A DNA stretch of 64,000 nt from Bartonella henselae str. Houston-1 (GTDB lineage Bacteria > Pseudomonadota > Alphaproteobacteria > Rhizobiales > Rhizobiaceae), in NCBI RefSeq assembly GCF_000046705.1, contig NC_005956.1, forward strand, positions 1,116,001-1,180,000, given 5' to 3'. Of this stretch, positions 11,980 to 23,341 are shown piece by piece. Positions within the stretch are counted from its first letter, which is position 1, and every line of letters starts with the position of its first letter. Below the pieces are notes generated by a model. That model was not told the DNA's origin. It saw nothing but the letters and a program-made list of their open reading frames with translations, and made no database searches. The position numbers and the translations under genes are program-made.

Positions 11980-12035
11980 CAGCTACAAAGTTTTTCACCT
12001 TTTTTATCTACCTCAGTCCAATAAGGAAATGGAAT

Positions 12036-13445
12036 ATGACAACTGCATCAGACATTCTTAAACAAATTGCAGATAATGACATCCGTTTTGTTGATTTACG
12101 CTTTACCGATCCACGAGGAAAATTGCATCACATCACTATAGATATTGCAGAAATCAGTGAGGATACATTTAACGATGGTGTTATGTTTGACGGCTCTTCA
12201 ATTTCCGGATGGAAAACAATTCATGAATCCGACATGGTTTTGATGCCAGATCCAGAAACAGCTCATATTGATCCTTTTTTTGCCCAATCAACTTTGGTCA
12301 TATTTTGTGATGTGCTCGATCCTGTTTCTGGAGAGTTTTATCGGAGAGATCCTCGTTCTATTGCCAAAAGAGCTGAAGTTTATATGAAATCTTTAGGAAT
12401 TGGAGATACAATTAATGTAGGTCCAGAAGCAGAATTTTTTATCTTTGATGATGTGCGCTATAAAGTTGCCCCTTACAACACAGGATTTAAACTCGATTCA
12501 AGTGAACTTCCATCAAATGATGATACAGAATATGAAACAGGCAATCTCGGTCATCGCCCCAGAATGAAAGGAGGGTATCTTCCAGTTCCCCCCATTGATC
12601 CCTGCCAAGATATGCGTTCTGAAATGCTTACAGTACTCAAAGATATGGGTATCCGCGTTGAGAAGCATCATCACGAAGTTGCAGCAGGTCAACATGAATT
12701 GGGTATTCGTTTTGATACTCTTGTTCGGGAAGCTGATAAGATGCAAATTTTTAAATATGTTGTGCATCAAATAGCAAATAGCTACGGAAAAACAGCAACT
12801 TTTATGCCAAAACCAGTTTTTGGTGATAACGGCTCAGGTATGCATGTTCACATGTCCATTTGGAAAGATGGTAAACCTATCTTTGCCGGAAATGAATATG
12901 CCGGATTGTCAGAAACCTGCTTATTCTTTATCGGTGGTATCATTAAGCATGCAAAAGCAATCAACGCCTTTACCAATCCATCTACAAACTCCTACAAGCG
13001 TTTGGTTCCTGGTTATGAAGCTCCCGTTCTTCTTGCTTATTCTGTACGTAATCGTTCTGCATCTTGCCGTATTCCAATGACTCCTTCGCCAAATTCAAAA
13101 CGCGTAGAAGTTCGTTTTCCTGATCCAACAGCAAATCCATATTTGGCATTTGCAGCACTCTTAATGGCTGGTCTTGATGGCATCAAAAACAAGATTCATC
13201 CTGGACACGCTATGGATAAAGACCTTTACGATCTTCCCCTAAAAGAGCTCAAAGACATTCCTACGGTTTCAGGAAGTTTGCGTGAAGCACTTGAAGCACT
13301 TGATAAAGACCGTAGCTTTCTTAAAGCTGGTGACGTTTTTGATGATGATCAGATTAATTCTTTCATTCAAGTAAAAATGCAAGAAGTTTTACGTTACGAA
13401 ACAACTCCACATCCCATCGAATTCGATATGTACTATTCTGTTTAA
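12036..13445 (+). CDS. glnA: Glutamine synthetase, type I
   Basis: ATP-dependent synthesis of glutamine from glutamate and ammonia. The 469-residue subunit matches dodecameric GSI. Seen: FDGSSISGW (51-59), NVGPEAEFF (127-135), NGSGMHVH (265-272) and NRSASCRIP. Tyr398 in DKDLYDLP is the expected adenylylation site, so control by GlnE remains possible. AAGGA eight bases before ATG fixes the start. Pairing with PII is the usual rhizobial arrangement. Confidence 0.97.
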   Translation: MTTASDILKQIADNDIRFVDLRFTDPRGKLHHITIDIAEISEDTFNDGVMFDGSSISGWKTIHESDMVLMPDPETAHIDPFFAQSTLVIFCDVLDPVSGEFYRRDPRSIAKRAEVYMKSLGIGDTINVGPEAEFFIFDDVRYKVAPYNTGFKLDSSELPSNDDTEYETGNLGHRPRMKGGYLPVPPIDPCQDMRSEMLTVLKDMGIRVEKHHHEVAAGQHELGIRFDTLVREADKMQIFKYVVHQIANSYGKTATFMPKPVFGDNGSGMHVHMSIWKDGKPIFAGNEYAGLSETCLFFIGGIIKHAKAINAFTNPSTNSYKRLVPGYEAPVLLAYSVRNRSASCRIPMTPSPNSKRVEVRFPDPTANPYLAFAALLMAGLDGIKNKIHPGHAMDKDLYDLPLKELKDIPTVSGSLREALEALDKDRSFLKAGDVFDDDQINSFIQVKMQEVLRYETTPHPIEFDMYYSV

Positions 13446-13517
13446 ATAATAGTCATTCTTTTTGATTTAAAAATAGAAGTTAAATCTCCATTTTTGTGGG
13501 TATTATTCTCATCAAAG

Positions 13518-13549
13518 AGCACAAATAACTTTTTGCTTATGTGCTTTTA
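13518..13549 (+). terminator. Possible terminator after glnA
   Basis: GCACA (13519-13523) can pair with TGTGC (13540-13544), extended by A/T pairs, and is followed by TTTT. The stem is weak. Confidence 0.4.
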
Positions 13550-13596
13550 CTTTATAAGTTTATTTAAATTTCTTCAAATCAATTATAAGGTTTCCA

Positions 13597-14142
13597 ATGC
13601 TGCGAACTCGTAATCTTTTTCCTATTTTTTTATGCATTGCCTTTATTATCTCAATAACTCAAGCTTATACAATTACAAGTCCAAAACTTATAGCCTTTGA
13701 AAAAGCAGCATCTGCATACAGTAAAGCACTTCAAAATGCCGATGCAAATGCCATTTTAAATGCTATCCCCCCCCAAATCATCAACAGCTTAATGGCCAAA
13801 AAAAATCTCAGTAAATCACAATTCCAACAAATCATGAAAAGCCAAATACAACGATTGGCAGAAAATTATAAGATTGAAAGTATACAAATCAACCAAAAGC
13901 AAAAACGTGAAGGAAAACTTGATAATGGTATTCCTTATTTCGTTATACCTGTGAACTTTATAACCACAACAAATTCTGGAAAAAAGCGTTCTATTCAAAC
14001 TGAAGTTATTGCTCTTTTTTCCAATAACCAATGGTATTTTATCCGTGGTAATGACGAAGCAATCTTAAACATAACCAATGACGCATTTCCTGGACTGGAG
14101 AAAATAAAAATCAATCCCCAAAAAATCACAAAAATAATGTAA
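13597..14142 (+). CDS. Small secreted protein of unknown function
   Basis: A 181-residue protein starting with a signal peptide (LFPIFLCIAFIISITQAYT, cleavage about residue 24), so it is likely periplasmic. The mature part begins with a helix rich in Ala and Lys and continues with beta-like stretches (YFVIPVNFI, TEVIALFSNNQWYFI). A tryptophan-containing strand near the end recalls small NTF2/cystatin-like folds, but this is only a guess. I do not recognise the family. AAGGT lies before ATG. The gene converges on the ATP12 gene. Confidence 0.7.
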   Translation: MLRTRNLFPIFLCIAFIISITQAYTITSPKLIAFEKAASAYSKALQNADANAILNAIPPQIINSLMAKKNLSKSQFQQIMKSQIQRLAENYKIESIQINQKQKREGKLDNGIPYFVIPVNFITTTNSGKKRSIQTEVIALFSNNQWYFIRGNDEAILNITNDAFPGLEKIKINPQKITKIM

Positions 14143-14186
14143 CTTTTGAGAATAAGTGCATGAACAAAAGCAGTAGGAAATTTGAC

Positions 14187-14969
14187 CTATAAACAAGTTG
14201 TAATGATTGTTCCTGCTGCGTCAAATTCACTTTTCTTATGAGAAGATCGCGCTAGCGTTTCTTCATCGATTCCCCATTGTTCCATCATCCAATTTTCATC
14301 CAAATGCGCAATCTTCCAAGCATGCTCTGAATCGATTTTTCCCTCAGAAAAAGCAAGAGCAATGAGAGCTGATCCCGTTAAAGTAGTTATCGTATGCAGT
14401 GCAGCAAGCATATAAGGAGACTCAACTTTACGTAAATAATTGCTTACTGCTTGAATAGATTCGCGTGATTGTTCAATATGCATAAGCCCTTCTGTTACAT
14501 GAAAACGGGCACCAAGTTTTTCTTCTGCCCAATCCAATAAAGGATCCCATTGTTCACATTGTCGCTGTACCAACTCTTTTGGTGTTTGTGCGCGATAAAA
14601 AATCATATCACATGCAACAAAACGCAATAAATCTTCAAATACAGCCTGCATATTATCAGCTATACCGTCAATAACGGTATTCACAAGACGCGTCATTGGC
14701 ATTTTTGCTGGATCAATAACTTGCTTTTGGTTTTCAAATTCCTCCGCCACAAATGCAGCAAACACTTCTGTTGGCAGACAAAAATGGCGCTTTGCCGGTG
14801 TTTTAACAGGACATCCATCCAATAATACAGAAAATCCCCCCTCTTCACATGAAATTTTTACTTCCCTATAAAATCGTTTAGTATGCGTCTGGCATGAAAG
14901 ATTTTGAATCTTCTGAAAAGAATTTTTTTTATTCAATGGCCTATCAAAATGATTCAAAATTTCACGCAT
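14187..14969 (-). CDS. ATP12 family chaperone
   Basis: A 260-residue homologue of mitochondrial Atp12, which helps assemble the F1 ATP synthase by binding the alpha subunit. Seen: KRFYREV near the start, LLDGCPVKTPAKR, MPMTRLVNTVID and DMIFYRA, all characteristic of the family. It is found in alphaproteobacteria. In related genomes it lies near the RluC-like gene; here an insertion-sequence remnant separates them. A shorter start cannot be excluded. Confidence 0.88.
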   Translation of the reverse strand: MREILNHFDRPLNKKNSFQKIQNLSCQTHTKRFYREVKISCEEGGFSVLLDGCPVKTPAKRHFCLPTEVFAAFVAEEFENQKQVIDPAKMPMTRLVNTVIDGIADNMQAVFEDLLRFVACDMIFYRAQTPKELVQRQCEQWDPLLDWAEEKLGARFHVTEGLMHIEQSRESIQAVSNYLRKVESPYMLAALHTITTLTGSALIALAFSEGKIDSEHAWKIAHLDENWMMEQWGIDEETLARSSHKKSEFDAAGTIITTCL

Positions 14970-15712
14970 ATTGTTTTATCTCTGATATTTTTAAAAAACC
15001 GACTGGTTTTTCAAGGTTCTACCTATCTCATAAGGTTTAAGTTGACCTCCCCTCCCTAAAAAAGGGAAAAGATCTTACCAGCCCCTATCTAATTTAAGAC
15101 TATATTTCATGTCTATTTTACAAACAAGACAACGATGATGCTTTGTTTCTACATTCAAAAGCAACTGTTAGAATAATTTTTAAAAGGATTTGTCTTAATT
15201 AAAAAACTGAATGTGCTGAATTTGATGGTGAAAGTGATCACGTTCATCTTCTTATCAACTATCCATCTAAAGTAATAATATCTACACTCGTTAACAAGTT
15301 TAAAAGATATTGCGAGCAGAGTATTAAAGTAGAAAAAATCCCTTATCACTTAAAAAAGTTATGGGGCAATAACCTTTGGTCACCATCCTATTTTGCTCGT
15401 AACTGTGGAGGCCGCATTAATTGACACTATTTGTCAATATACTTAACAGCGGAACACACCTGATGTATGAAATTATATATCTTATATCCCCCTAAAAAAC
15501 GATATTCTAAAACATAATAAAATAAAAAAACTGTAGAAAAAAATTATAAATGATATCCACAAATTCATCACTAAAAACACAATTCTTTCATAACGATTAC
15601 TTATCAAGAGCTTTCTTCATAACAAGTGATATAGATAACATCTTAATCAAATTTACAAAAAACTGAACAAATTAAACAGAACAAACTACAAAAATCCTTC
15701 TTTTATCCTGCC
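14970..15712. other. Gap holding an IS200/IS605 transposase remnant
   Basis: Apart from the transposase remnant at about 15080-15471, the flanks (14970-15080 and 15472-15712) are AT-rich with no recognisable gene. The CTCCCCTCCCTAAAAAAGGG stretch near 15052 could form a small hairpin. Confidence 0.6.
15080..15471 (+). mobile_element. tnpA: IS200/IS605-family TnpA remnant (HUH transposase)
   Basis: The plus strand reads, in one frame, ECAEFDGESDHVHLLINYP then LWGNNLWSPSYF and NCGG. This matches the IS200 transposase core, including the His-x-His metal site (HVH at about 15237-15245). Before it, fragments such as FHVYFT and IIFKRICLN, the latter ending in TAA, resemble the N-terminus. After NCGG a one-base shift restores ALIDTICQY, then a stop and QRNTPDV. 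The catalytic Tyr helix is broken by these changes, so it is dead. Confidence 0.85.
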
Positions 15713-16696
15713 CTATTCTGTCTCACCCTCATGCTCATCAAAAGCCAAAAGATTAAAGCTTTGTACCATATGAGGCGGTAAAGGTGCAACGATATCCAAT
15801 ATCCCCCCTGAAGGATGAGGAATACGAATCCGGCGTGCATGAAGATGAAGGCGATTTTGAATTCCCCCCGGTAACGTCCAATTACTATCAGAAAAAAAAT
15901 ATTTTGCATCACCGATAATAGGGTGATCCATATGGGCAGCGTGTACACGTAACTGATGTGTTCTCCCAGTATAAGGTTCCATTTCAAGCCACGAAAGAGC
16001 TCTCCCTCGCGTATCTACAACGCGATAGTAAGAAACTGCATGGTAAGAATCCGGCTCCCCATGTTCACAAACCCGCATTTTATCAACTTGTGTACTGATA
16101 TCCTTAACCATCCATGTTGAAATTTTATCTTGCTTTTTTTTAGGCACTCCCCGAACTAATGCCCAATAAGTCTTTTTCGTTTCGCGTGTTCTAAAAGCCG
16201 TCGTTAAAGCCTGTGCAGCCCCTCTTGACCGTGCAACAATCAGGACACCTGATGTCTCACGATCAAGACGATGAACCAAACGCGGTTTTTCGCCTTTTTT
16301 ATTACGCCATACCCTAAGCATACTATCCACATGACGCGTTAAACCAGAGCCACCCTGTACAGCTAAACCAGCTGGCTTGTTAAAAACAAAAATCTTTGGA
16401 TCTTCATAAAGCAGCATTTTTTTCAAAATGACTTCATCATCCTGTCCCCGAAGTGTTTTATCCGTTACAGGAAGGCTTCCCATGTCATTAACAGGTAAAG
16501 GCGGTATGCGCACAACTTGCCCCATAAGAAGACGCGTATCAGCCTTAACACGCCGACCATCAATTCGTATCTGGCCAGAACGCAACAATTTCTGCAAATG
16601 CCCAAATCCAAGTCCTGGATAATGCGCTTTAAACCAACGATCTAAGCGCATTCCGCTTTCATCTACCTCAACCTTTTTTATTTCTACACCTGCCAT
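15713..16696 (-). CDS. RluC/RluD-family ribosomal pseudouridine synthase
   Basis: Converts specific uridines to pseudouridine in 23S rRNA. The 327-residue protein has an N-terminal S4 RNA-binding domain (RLDRWF, then LLRSGQIRIDGRRV) and the catalytic domain with the key Asp in RLVHRLDRETSG. The start at 16696 has AAGGAA upstream; an extra ten codons are open before it. The RluC assignment rests on the S4 domain and rhizobial position; exact target uridines cannot be read from the sequence. Confidence 0.9.
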   Translation of the reverse strand: MAGVEIKKVEVDESGMRLDRWFKAHYPGLGFGHLQKLLRSGQIRIDGRRVKADTRLLMGQVVRIPPLPVNDMGSLPVTDKTLRGQDDEVILKKMLLYEDPKIFVFNKPAGLAVQGGSGLTRHVDSMLRVWRNKKGEKPRLVHRLDRETSGVLIVARSRGAAQALTTAFRTRETKKTYWALVRGVPKKKQDKISTWMVKDISTQVDKMRVCEHGEPDSYHAVSYYRVVDTRGRALSWLEMEPYTGRTHQLRVHAAHMDHPIIGDAKYFFSDSNWTLPGGIQNRLHLHARRIRIPHPSGGILDIVAPLPPHMVQSFNLLAFDEHEGETE

Positions 16697-16934
16697 GAAA
16701 GTTTCCTTGCCCAGTAATTTTATCAAATAATTTTGCTAAATAATTTTATTGACCCATGTTGCACCCTACTCTTATAAATACGAGAATCCATATTCTATAG
16801 GATTGGTTTTATCACACCATATTACAATCAGTATCCAAAATTGCATTTTTTTATTGTCAAAATTTTATTAACTCAAAGCCTAGCGATTACAATCGACATT
16901 TTATACTTGCAACAGCTAGTGGAGATGATCACCT

Positions 16935-18722
16935 GTGTCCCTATTTAGAACCTATGCACGTGTCCTCACTTATCTAAATAAAGAAAAAAATGCATCCCTT
17001 TTAATCTGTTCTGCTAATGTTATGTTAGCTATTATCACCATTGCAGAACCCATTTTATTTGGACACGTCATTGACTCCATTGCAGAAAAATCAGCTATTA
17101 TCCCAACTCTTACGATTTGGGTATGTTTTGGTATTTCCCATATTCTTGCTTACGTGCTTATTGCTCGCGGTGCTGACCGCTTAGTACATAGACGTCGCTT
17201 AGCCGTTTTAACGGAATCTTTCGAACGTATCATCGCTATGCCTTTAATCTGGCATCAACAGCGCGGAACATCTAATGCTCTCCATATACTTTTACGCGCC
17301 GTAGACTCTATGGCAACCATATGGCTTGATTTTATGCGTCAACATCTCTCAACTCTTGTTGCATTATTCGTTCTCATCCCCATAGCTTTTAACATGAATT
17401 GGCGTCTTTCAATAGTTTTGGTTGTTCTCGCCATCATCTATGTATTAATTGCACGTTTAGTGATGCGCAAAACAAAAGATGGTCAAGCCGCTGTAGAATG
17501 CTATCATCATAACCTTTTTCAACATGTCAGTGATTCAATCTCTAATGTTTCAATTGTACAAAGCTATAACCGAATAAAGGAAGAAACCTCCATATTGCAT
17601 CAGCATACAAACGATCTTCTTAAAGCACAAAATCCTGTTCTCAATTGGTGGGCTCTTGCCAGTGGCTTAAATCGAATGGCTTCAACCATTTCAATAGTTT
17701 GTGTCCTTCTTCTTGGAGCTTTTTTTGTAGCAAAAGGCCAATTACGTGTAGGCGAAGTTGTTTCTTTTGTAGGATTTGCACAATTAATGATTAGTCGTCT
17801 TGATCAAATGAGCAATTTCATTAATTTAACCATATCCTCACAAGCAAAACTGCAAGAATTCTTCGCAATGGAAGACTCAACCTTTCAGAGCAAAGAACCT
17901 GAAAATCTCCCTTCTTTGCAAAATGTCAAGGGTGCGATACAATTCCATCACGTAACCTATAAATTCCCAAATTCCTCTCAAGGTATTTTTGACATTTCCT
18001 TTGAGGTTAAAACAGGACAAACTGTCGCGATTGTAGGACCAACAGGTGCTGGTAAAACAACATTAATCAATTTATTACAACGCATATACGATCCCACACT
18101 TGGACATATTTCCATTGATGGAATAAATATACGCTCTGTTAATCGTGAATCCTTACGCAAATCCCTAGCAACGGTGTTTCAAGATGCTGGTCTTTTCAAT
18201 CGTACTATTCACGACAATATCTCGATAGGAAGAACAACCGCAACGAATGAAGAACTTTATGAAGCAGCAAAAATAGCAGCTGCTCATGATTTTATTTTGA
18301 AAAAAACCGATCGTTACAATACAATGATTGGCGAGCAAGGTTCTCAATTGTCAGGTGGAGAAAAGCAACGATTAGCAATTGCACGCGCTGTTTTAAAAAA
18401 TGCACCTATTCTTATTCTAGATGAAGCAACCAGTGCTCTTGATGTTGAAACAGAAGCGCGCGTTAAAGATGCTCTTGATTGCATAAGTCACAACCGCACC
18501 ACTTTTATTATAGCACACCGCCTTTCAACAGTACGAAATGCTGATCTTGTGCTTTTTCTAGAACAAGGTCACTTAATTGAAAAAGGAAGTTTTCAAGAAT
18601 TAATTGCTAAAGGTGGCCGCTTCTATAAACTGTTAAAAGCCGGTAGTTTGGCCATCAATCAACCAACGATAGAAACAAAAGATGAAAATGTGATCCCTCT
18701 GCATGAAGCCATCGCATCATAG
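16935..18722 (+). CDS. ndvA: Beta-1,2-glucan exporter, ABC type (NdvA/ChvA-like)
   Basis: A 595-residue half-transporter: six predicted membrane helices in about residues 1-310, then an ATPase with Walker A GPTGAGKTT (about 366), signature LSGGEKQR and Walker B ILILDEATSALD. Its opening (SLFRTYARVLTYL) and domain order match rhizobial NdvA/ChvA, which export cyclic beta-glucan to the periplasm. The start is GTG at 16935. No glucan synthase gene is in the window. Other lipid or peptide exporters share the fold, so the substrate is inferred. Confidence 0.85.
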   Translation: MSLFRTYARVLTYLNKEKNASLLICSANVMLAIITIAEPILFGHVIDSIAEKSAIIPTLTIWVCFGISHILAYVLIARGADRLVHRRRLAVLTESFERIIAMPLIWHQQRGTSNALHILLRAVDSMATIWLDFMRQHLSTLVALFVLIPIAFNMNWRLSIVLVVLAIIYVLIARLVMRKTKDGQAAVECYHHNLFQHVSDSISNVSIVQSYNRIKEETSILHQHTNDLLKAQNPVLNWWALASGLNRMASTISIVCVLLLGAFFVAKGQLRVGEVVSFVGFAQLMISRLDQMSNFINLTISSQAKLQEFFAMEDSTFQSKEPENLPSLQNVKGAIQFHHVTYKFPNSSQGIFDISFEVKTGQTVAIVGPTGAGKTTLINLLQRIYDPTLGHISIDGINIRSVNRESLRKSLATVFQDAGLFNRTIHDNISIGRTTATNEELYEAAKIAAAHDFILKKTDRYNTMIGEQGSQLSGGEKQRLAIARAVLKNAPILILDEATSALDVETEARVKDALDCISHNRTTFIIAHRLSTVRNADLVLFLEQGHLIEKGSFQELIAKGGRFYKLLKAGSLAINQPTIETKDENVIPLHEAIAS

Positions 18723-18810
18723 ACTAAGCTCTCCAGCTTTAAAGAAGAAGCGTATTTAAAACACAAAATCCCCTTAACAGATCGCAAAGCAAGGCAACAC
18801 AGATTAGAGA

Positions 18811-21474
18811 TTATCCTTCAAGAGAGGCTTTAAGGACCGCAAGTGCTTCATCAGCCTTATTACCTTTGGGACCGCCAGACTGCGCCATATCAGGGCGTCC
18901 ACCACCGCCTTGACCACCAAGAATACCTGAAAGAATACGTACCAAATCAACAGCATTCAACTTATGCGTTAAATCATCAGTAACCCCAAGAACAGCACTC
19001 CCCTTACCATCTTCTGAAACACCAATGAAGGCAACAACTCCAGAGCCAATTTTCTTCTTCCCAGAATCTACTAATGTCTTAAGATCCCGTGGCGAAATAT
19101 TTTTAACAACACGTCCCATAAAAGAAATGCCATTGATGATGGTAATATCCTCTTGATCACTTTTTACTATCCCGCCACTTAGCACACTCTTTTTGCGTTC
19201 GTCATTCAACTCTTTTTCAAGTTTACGACGATCCTCAAGCAAAATCCGCACACGTTCTTCCACATCAGTAGCAGAAGTTTTTAAAAGATCAGCAATTTCA
19301 TGGACACGCGCATCTTGACGGCTGAGATAGAGACGTGCAGCTGTACCTGTTAAAGCTTCAATACGGCGAACTCCAGCAGCTACAGAACTTTCAGAAACAA
19401 TATGAATCAAACCAATATCGCCTGTTCTTTCCACATGTGTTCCTCCACAAAGCTCAATTGACCAACGGCTTTTTAATTTTCCTTTTTCAAGCCGGTTTCC
19501 CATAGAAACAACACGCACTTCATCGCCATATTTCTCACCAAAGAGTGCCATTGCTCCTTCAGAAATCGCATCATCCACGAGCATGAGACGTGTTGTTACC
19601 TCACTATTTTGCAAAACAATCTCGTTTGCTAAATCTTCTATTTTTTCCAATTCTTCCAAAGAAACAGACTTTGGGTGAGAAAAATCAAAACGCAATCGAT
19701 CCGGCGAGACAAGAGAACCCTTCTGTGTAACATGAGATCCCAATACTTGACGTAAAGCTTCGTGTAATAAATGAGTAGCAGAATGGTTCACACGAATTTT
19801 TTTACGACGAACACCATCAACGGTTAATTCTACACACTCAGACATCCTTGCTTGACCAGATTTAACTTCTCCAATATGGATAAAAACACCATCAGCTTTT
19901 TTCTGGGTGTCATGGACTTCAAAAACAAAATTTTTACCAGAAATAGTACCACTATCACCAATCTGCCCACCAGATTCACCATAAAAAGGTGTTTGATTCA
20001 CGACAAGGATGGCTTTCTGCCCCGAAGAAATATCATCAACAATTTCACCATCACGTACAAGAGCTGTAAGAATACCTTCAGATTTTTCTGTTTCATAACC
20101 TAAAAATTCTGTAGCTCCCAGCTGATCACGAACAGAAAACCAAATGGCCTCAGTTACAGTTTCACCAGAACCAGACCAATTGGCACGTGCTTTCGCTTTT
20201 TGACCTTCCATCGCTTTATTAAAAGCCGCAACATCAACGGATATTCCACGGCATCGAAGAGCATCTTGCGTCAAATCAAGCGGAAAACCATAGGTATCAT
20301 AAAGCTTAAACGCAATTTCACCATTTAAGTGATCCCCTTCTTTAAGATCGGTACTTGCTTCACTTAACAAACCAAGTCCTCGTTCAAGCGTTTTACGAAA
20401 ACGTATTTCTTCTAACTTTAAAGTTTCTGAAATCAAAGATTCAGCACGCACCAATTCCGGATAAGCTTGTCCCATTTCATGAATTAAAACAGGCAAAAGC
20501 CGCCACATTAAGGGTTCTTTCGCACCAAGAAGATGTGCATGACGCATAGCACGACGCATGATGCGACGTAAAACATATCCCCTTCCTTCATTGGAAGGAA
20601 GAACACCATCAGCAATCAAAAATGCAGAAGAGCGAAGATGATCAGCAATGACACGATGGCTCGCAATAAAATCCCCCGTTGCCTTAACCCCTGTAATTTC
20701 CTGTGAGACAGCAATTAACGCACGAAAAAGATCAATGTCATAATTATCGTGCCCCCCCTGTAAAACAGCAGCAATACGCTCTAATCCCATACCTGTATCA
20801 ATAGAAGGATGAGGCAACTCAACACGCTTTTCCTTATTTACCTGCTCATATTGCATAAAGACCAGATTCCAAATTTCAATAAAGCGATCACCATCCTCAT
20901 AAGCACTTCCAGGCGGTCCACCCCAGATTTCATCACCATGATCGTAAAAAATCTCCGAACAAGGACCACAAGGTCCTGTGTCTCCCATTGCCCAAAAATT
21001 ATCAGCCGTCGCGATACGAACAATTTTTTCGTCTGGAAGACCTGAGATTTTACGCCATAATTCAGTAGAAACATCATCATTATGATAAACTGTCACCAAC
21101 AATTTGTCTTCTGGAAGACAAAATTCCTTCGTTAAAAGATTCCATGATAAAAAAATGGCTTCTTCTTTGAAATAATCACCAAAAGAAAAATTACCCAACA
21201 TTTCAAAAAATGTATGATGGCGTGCCGTATAGCCAACATTGTCAAGATCATTATGCTTTCCACCCGCACGGACACATTTTTGTGCTGTTGTTGCCTGCTT
21301 ATAAGGACGCTGTTCAAGTCCAGTAAAAACATTTTTAAACTGCACCATTCCTGCATTTGTAAACATGAGTGTAGGATCGTTACGCGGAACAAGTGGGCTA
21401 GAAGAAACAATCTTATGCCCATTAAGCTGAAAATAATCCAGAAAAGTTGAGCGGATACTATTAACGCTATTCAT
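18811..21474 (-). CDS. alaS: Alanyl-tRNA synthetase
   Basis: Charges tRNA-Ala. The 887-residue protein shows the class II catalytic core ([30 protein letters not shown]), the editing domain with HSATHLLH and the CGGTH zinc motif, and the C-terminal oligomerisation/C-Ala region ending [18 protein letters not shown] at 21474 is preferred because AGGTG lies five bases before it; an upstream ATG adds eight residues. Confidence 0.96.
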   Translation of the reverse strand: MNSVNSIRSTFLDYFQLNGHKIVSSSPLVPRNDPTLMFTNAGMVQFKNVFTGLEQRPYKQATTAQKCVRAGGKHNDLDNVGYTARHHTFFEMLGNFSFGDYFKEEAIFLSWNLLTKEFCLPEDKLLVTVYHNDDVSTELWRKISGLPDEKIVRIATADNFWAMGDTGPCGPCSEIFYDHGDEIWGGPPGSAYEDGDRFIEIWNLVFMQYEQVNKEKRVELPHPSIDTGMGLERIAAVLQGGHDNYDIDLFRALIAVSQEITGVKATGDFIASHRVIADHLRSSAFLIADGVLPSNEGRGYVLRRIMRRAMRHAHLLGAKEPLMWRLLPVLIHEMGQAYPELVRAESLISETLKLEEIRFRKTLERGLGLLSEASTDLKEGDHLNGEIAFKLYDTYGFPLDLTQDALRCRGISVDVAAFNKAMEGQKAKARANWSGSGETVTEAIWFSVRDQLGATEFLGYETEKSEGILTALVRDGEIVDDISSGQKAILVVNQTPFYGESGGQIGDSGTISGKNFVFEVHDTQKKADGVFIHIGEVKSGQARMSECVELTVDGVRRKKIRVNHSATHLLHEALRQVLGSHVTQKGSLVSPDRLRFDFSHPKSVSLEELEKIEDLANEIVLQNSEVTTRLMLVDDAISEGAMALFGEKYGDEVRVVSMGNRLEKGKLKSRWSIELCGGTHVERTGDIGLIHIVSESSVAAGVRRIEALTGTAARLYLSRQDARVHEIADLLKTSATDVEERVRILLEDRRKLEKELNDERKKSVLSGGIVKSDQEDITIINGISFMGRVVKNISPRDLKTLVDSGKKKIGSGVVAFIGVSEDGKGSAVLGVTDDLTHKLNAVDLVRILSGILGGQGGGGRPDMAQSGGPKGNKADEALAVLKASLEG

Positions 21475-21682
21475 ATCGACACCTGCAGAATACAGCATAA
21501 AACGCTAAAAGCAAAATCGCCTCTCATTAAATATCCCCTTTGCCACACCTGGAGTCGATTTAATAAAAAAGTGGAATACTTTTTTAAAAAAGTTAAGAAA
21601 TAAGCGATTTTATCTTCAAAAAGCTTACAAATAAAAACAGAAAAATTTTAAATGAAGGAATTGTACTCAAAAAAACACGCCA

Positions 21683-22726
21683 TCAAATGACCTCATCACT
21701 TTCTGTATTTTCTGATCCTGCATTTTCTAACAATTCAATTGCAATTAAACCAGCATTTTGACGCAAAGCCGTTTCGATCTCTGTAGCTATTTCTGGATGT
21801 TCGCGTAAAAACTGCTTCGCATTCTCTCGTCCCTGCCCTAAACGTTGAGAATTATAAGAGAACCACGAACCAGATTTTTCTACAGTACCAACTTTGACCC
21901 CCAAATCAATCAACTCACCTAATTTGGAAATACCTTCACCATAAATAATATCAAACTCAACCTGTTTGAATGGAGGTGCCAACTTATTTTTGACCACTTT
22001 AACACGGGTCTGATTTCCAACGATCATATCCCTATCTTTAATAGAGCCAATGCGGCGAATATCCAAACGAACAGAAGCATAAAACTTTAAAGCATTTCCG
22101 CCCGTTGTCGTTTCAGGAGAACCAAACATCACCCCAATTTTCATACGAATTTGATTAATAAAAATGACCATACAGTTAGAGCGGAAAATCGATGCAGTGA
22201 GTTTCCGCAAAGCTTTGCTCATTAACCGAGCTTGCAATCCAGGCAAAGCATCTCCCATTTCACCATCAATTTCCGCACGCGGTGTCAAAGCGGCTACGGA
22301 ATCAACAACGAGCACATCAACAGCACCAGAACGAACCAATGTTTCTGTAATTTCTAACGCCTGTTCACCCGTATCTGGTTGAGAAATGAATAAATTTTCT
22401 AAATCAACACCAAGCTTACGCGCATAAATAGGATCAAGAGCATGTTCCGCATCAATAAAAGCACAAACTCCACCATTTTTCTGTGCCTCAGCAATAGCAT
22501 GGAGAGCTAATGTTGTTTTTCCAGAACTTTCTGGTCCATAAATTTCAACAATACGCCCCTTTGGTAATCCACCAACACCCAAAGCAATATCCAAAGATAA
22601 TGAACCAGTTGGTATTGTTTCAATTTCAACAACCTGCTCTTTTTGCCCAAGACGCATAATTGAGCCTTTACCGAAGGAACGTTCAATTTGTGAGAGAGCA
22701 GCATCGAGAGCTTTTATTTTATCCAC
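21683..22726 (-). CDS. recA: Recombinase A
   Basis: ATP-dependent strand exchange and SOS coprotease. The 347-residue length is standard. Seen: Walker [10 protein letters not shown], the conserved FIDAEHALD and [13 protein letters not shown] segments, and the DNA-binding loop [12 protein letters not shown]. The start is GTG at 22726 with AAGGAT seven bases upstream. No GTTC-N7-GTTC LexA operator is visible in the upstream 150 bases; a TTGTG-N2-CACAA palindrome at 22843-22854 is present instead. Confidence 0.97.
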   Translation of the reverse strand: MDKIKALDAALSQIERSFGKGSIMRLGQKEQVVEIETIPTGSLSLDIALGVGGLPKGRIVEIYGPESSGKTTLALHAIAEAQKNGGVCAFIDAEHALDPIYARKLGVDLENLFISQPDTGEQALEITETLVRSGAVDVLVVDSVAALTPRAEIDGEMGDALPGLQARLMSKALRKLTASIFRSNCMVIFINQIRMKIGVMFGSPETTTGGNALKFYASVRLDIRRIGSIKDRDMIVGNQTRVKVVKNKLAPPFKQVEFDIIYGEGISKLGELIDLGVKVGTVEKSGSWFSYNSQRLGQGRENAKQFLREHPEIATEIETALRQNAGLIAIELLENAGSENTESDEVI

Positions 22727-23341
22727 GATTATATCCTTGACCGATTCACAATAATCTAATATCCACTGTACACTGTTATTTTAGATAAACTAAAGTCTTC
22801 AGTTGAGATTTTCACAGACTATTTCCATTTCTATCTCCCATATTGTGTCCACAACATTTCGCCTCAATGATGGAAAAAGTTGGCATTCCTTATATTATAA
22901 CACCAATACACTTTAAAAAAATACCTGCCTATTAAAGGAGAGAAACTGACATATTTATATATCTCCTCTCGAAAAGAAACAATTTAAATTTTAACACGAT
23001 GCTTTATAAATAACCCTCCTAATATTTCTTTATAAGCACTTAACGAAGTGTAATTCTTAGCCCCCCACATTGATAACCCCAAAATTGATCTGCAAACAAA
23101 ACTTCGTACACCGCACACAACTGAAACCAAAAATATAAAACAGCCCACGAATTACAGCTAAACAATTATTTCTCAAATCTGATTTTAAGCCTATATGAAC
23201 TTTTATACAAAAAGCAGAGCTTTTATTCTACGAAGAATAATAAGCGTTTAAGACATAACATAGACAATGAATAAAATTATAATCACACAATTGATGTAAA
23301 ATAGGTTCAAGACCAATAAAAAACTTGTCTCAACTAAAATT
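22727..23341. other. Long gap between recA and rarA with no recognised gene
   Basis: 615 AT-rich bases. The recA promoter should lie in the first 150. The remainder shows stops in all frames and no protein motif I can name; it may be a decayed gene. Confidence 0.55.

Noticed and set aside
15155..15349. 64-codon minus-strand frame in the IS region
   Set aside because: It is the antisense of the TnpA remnant, which explains the open frame.
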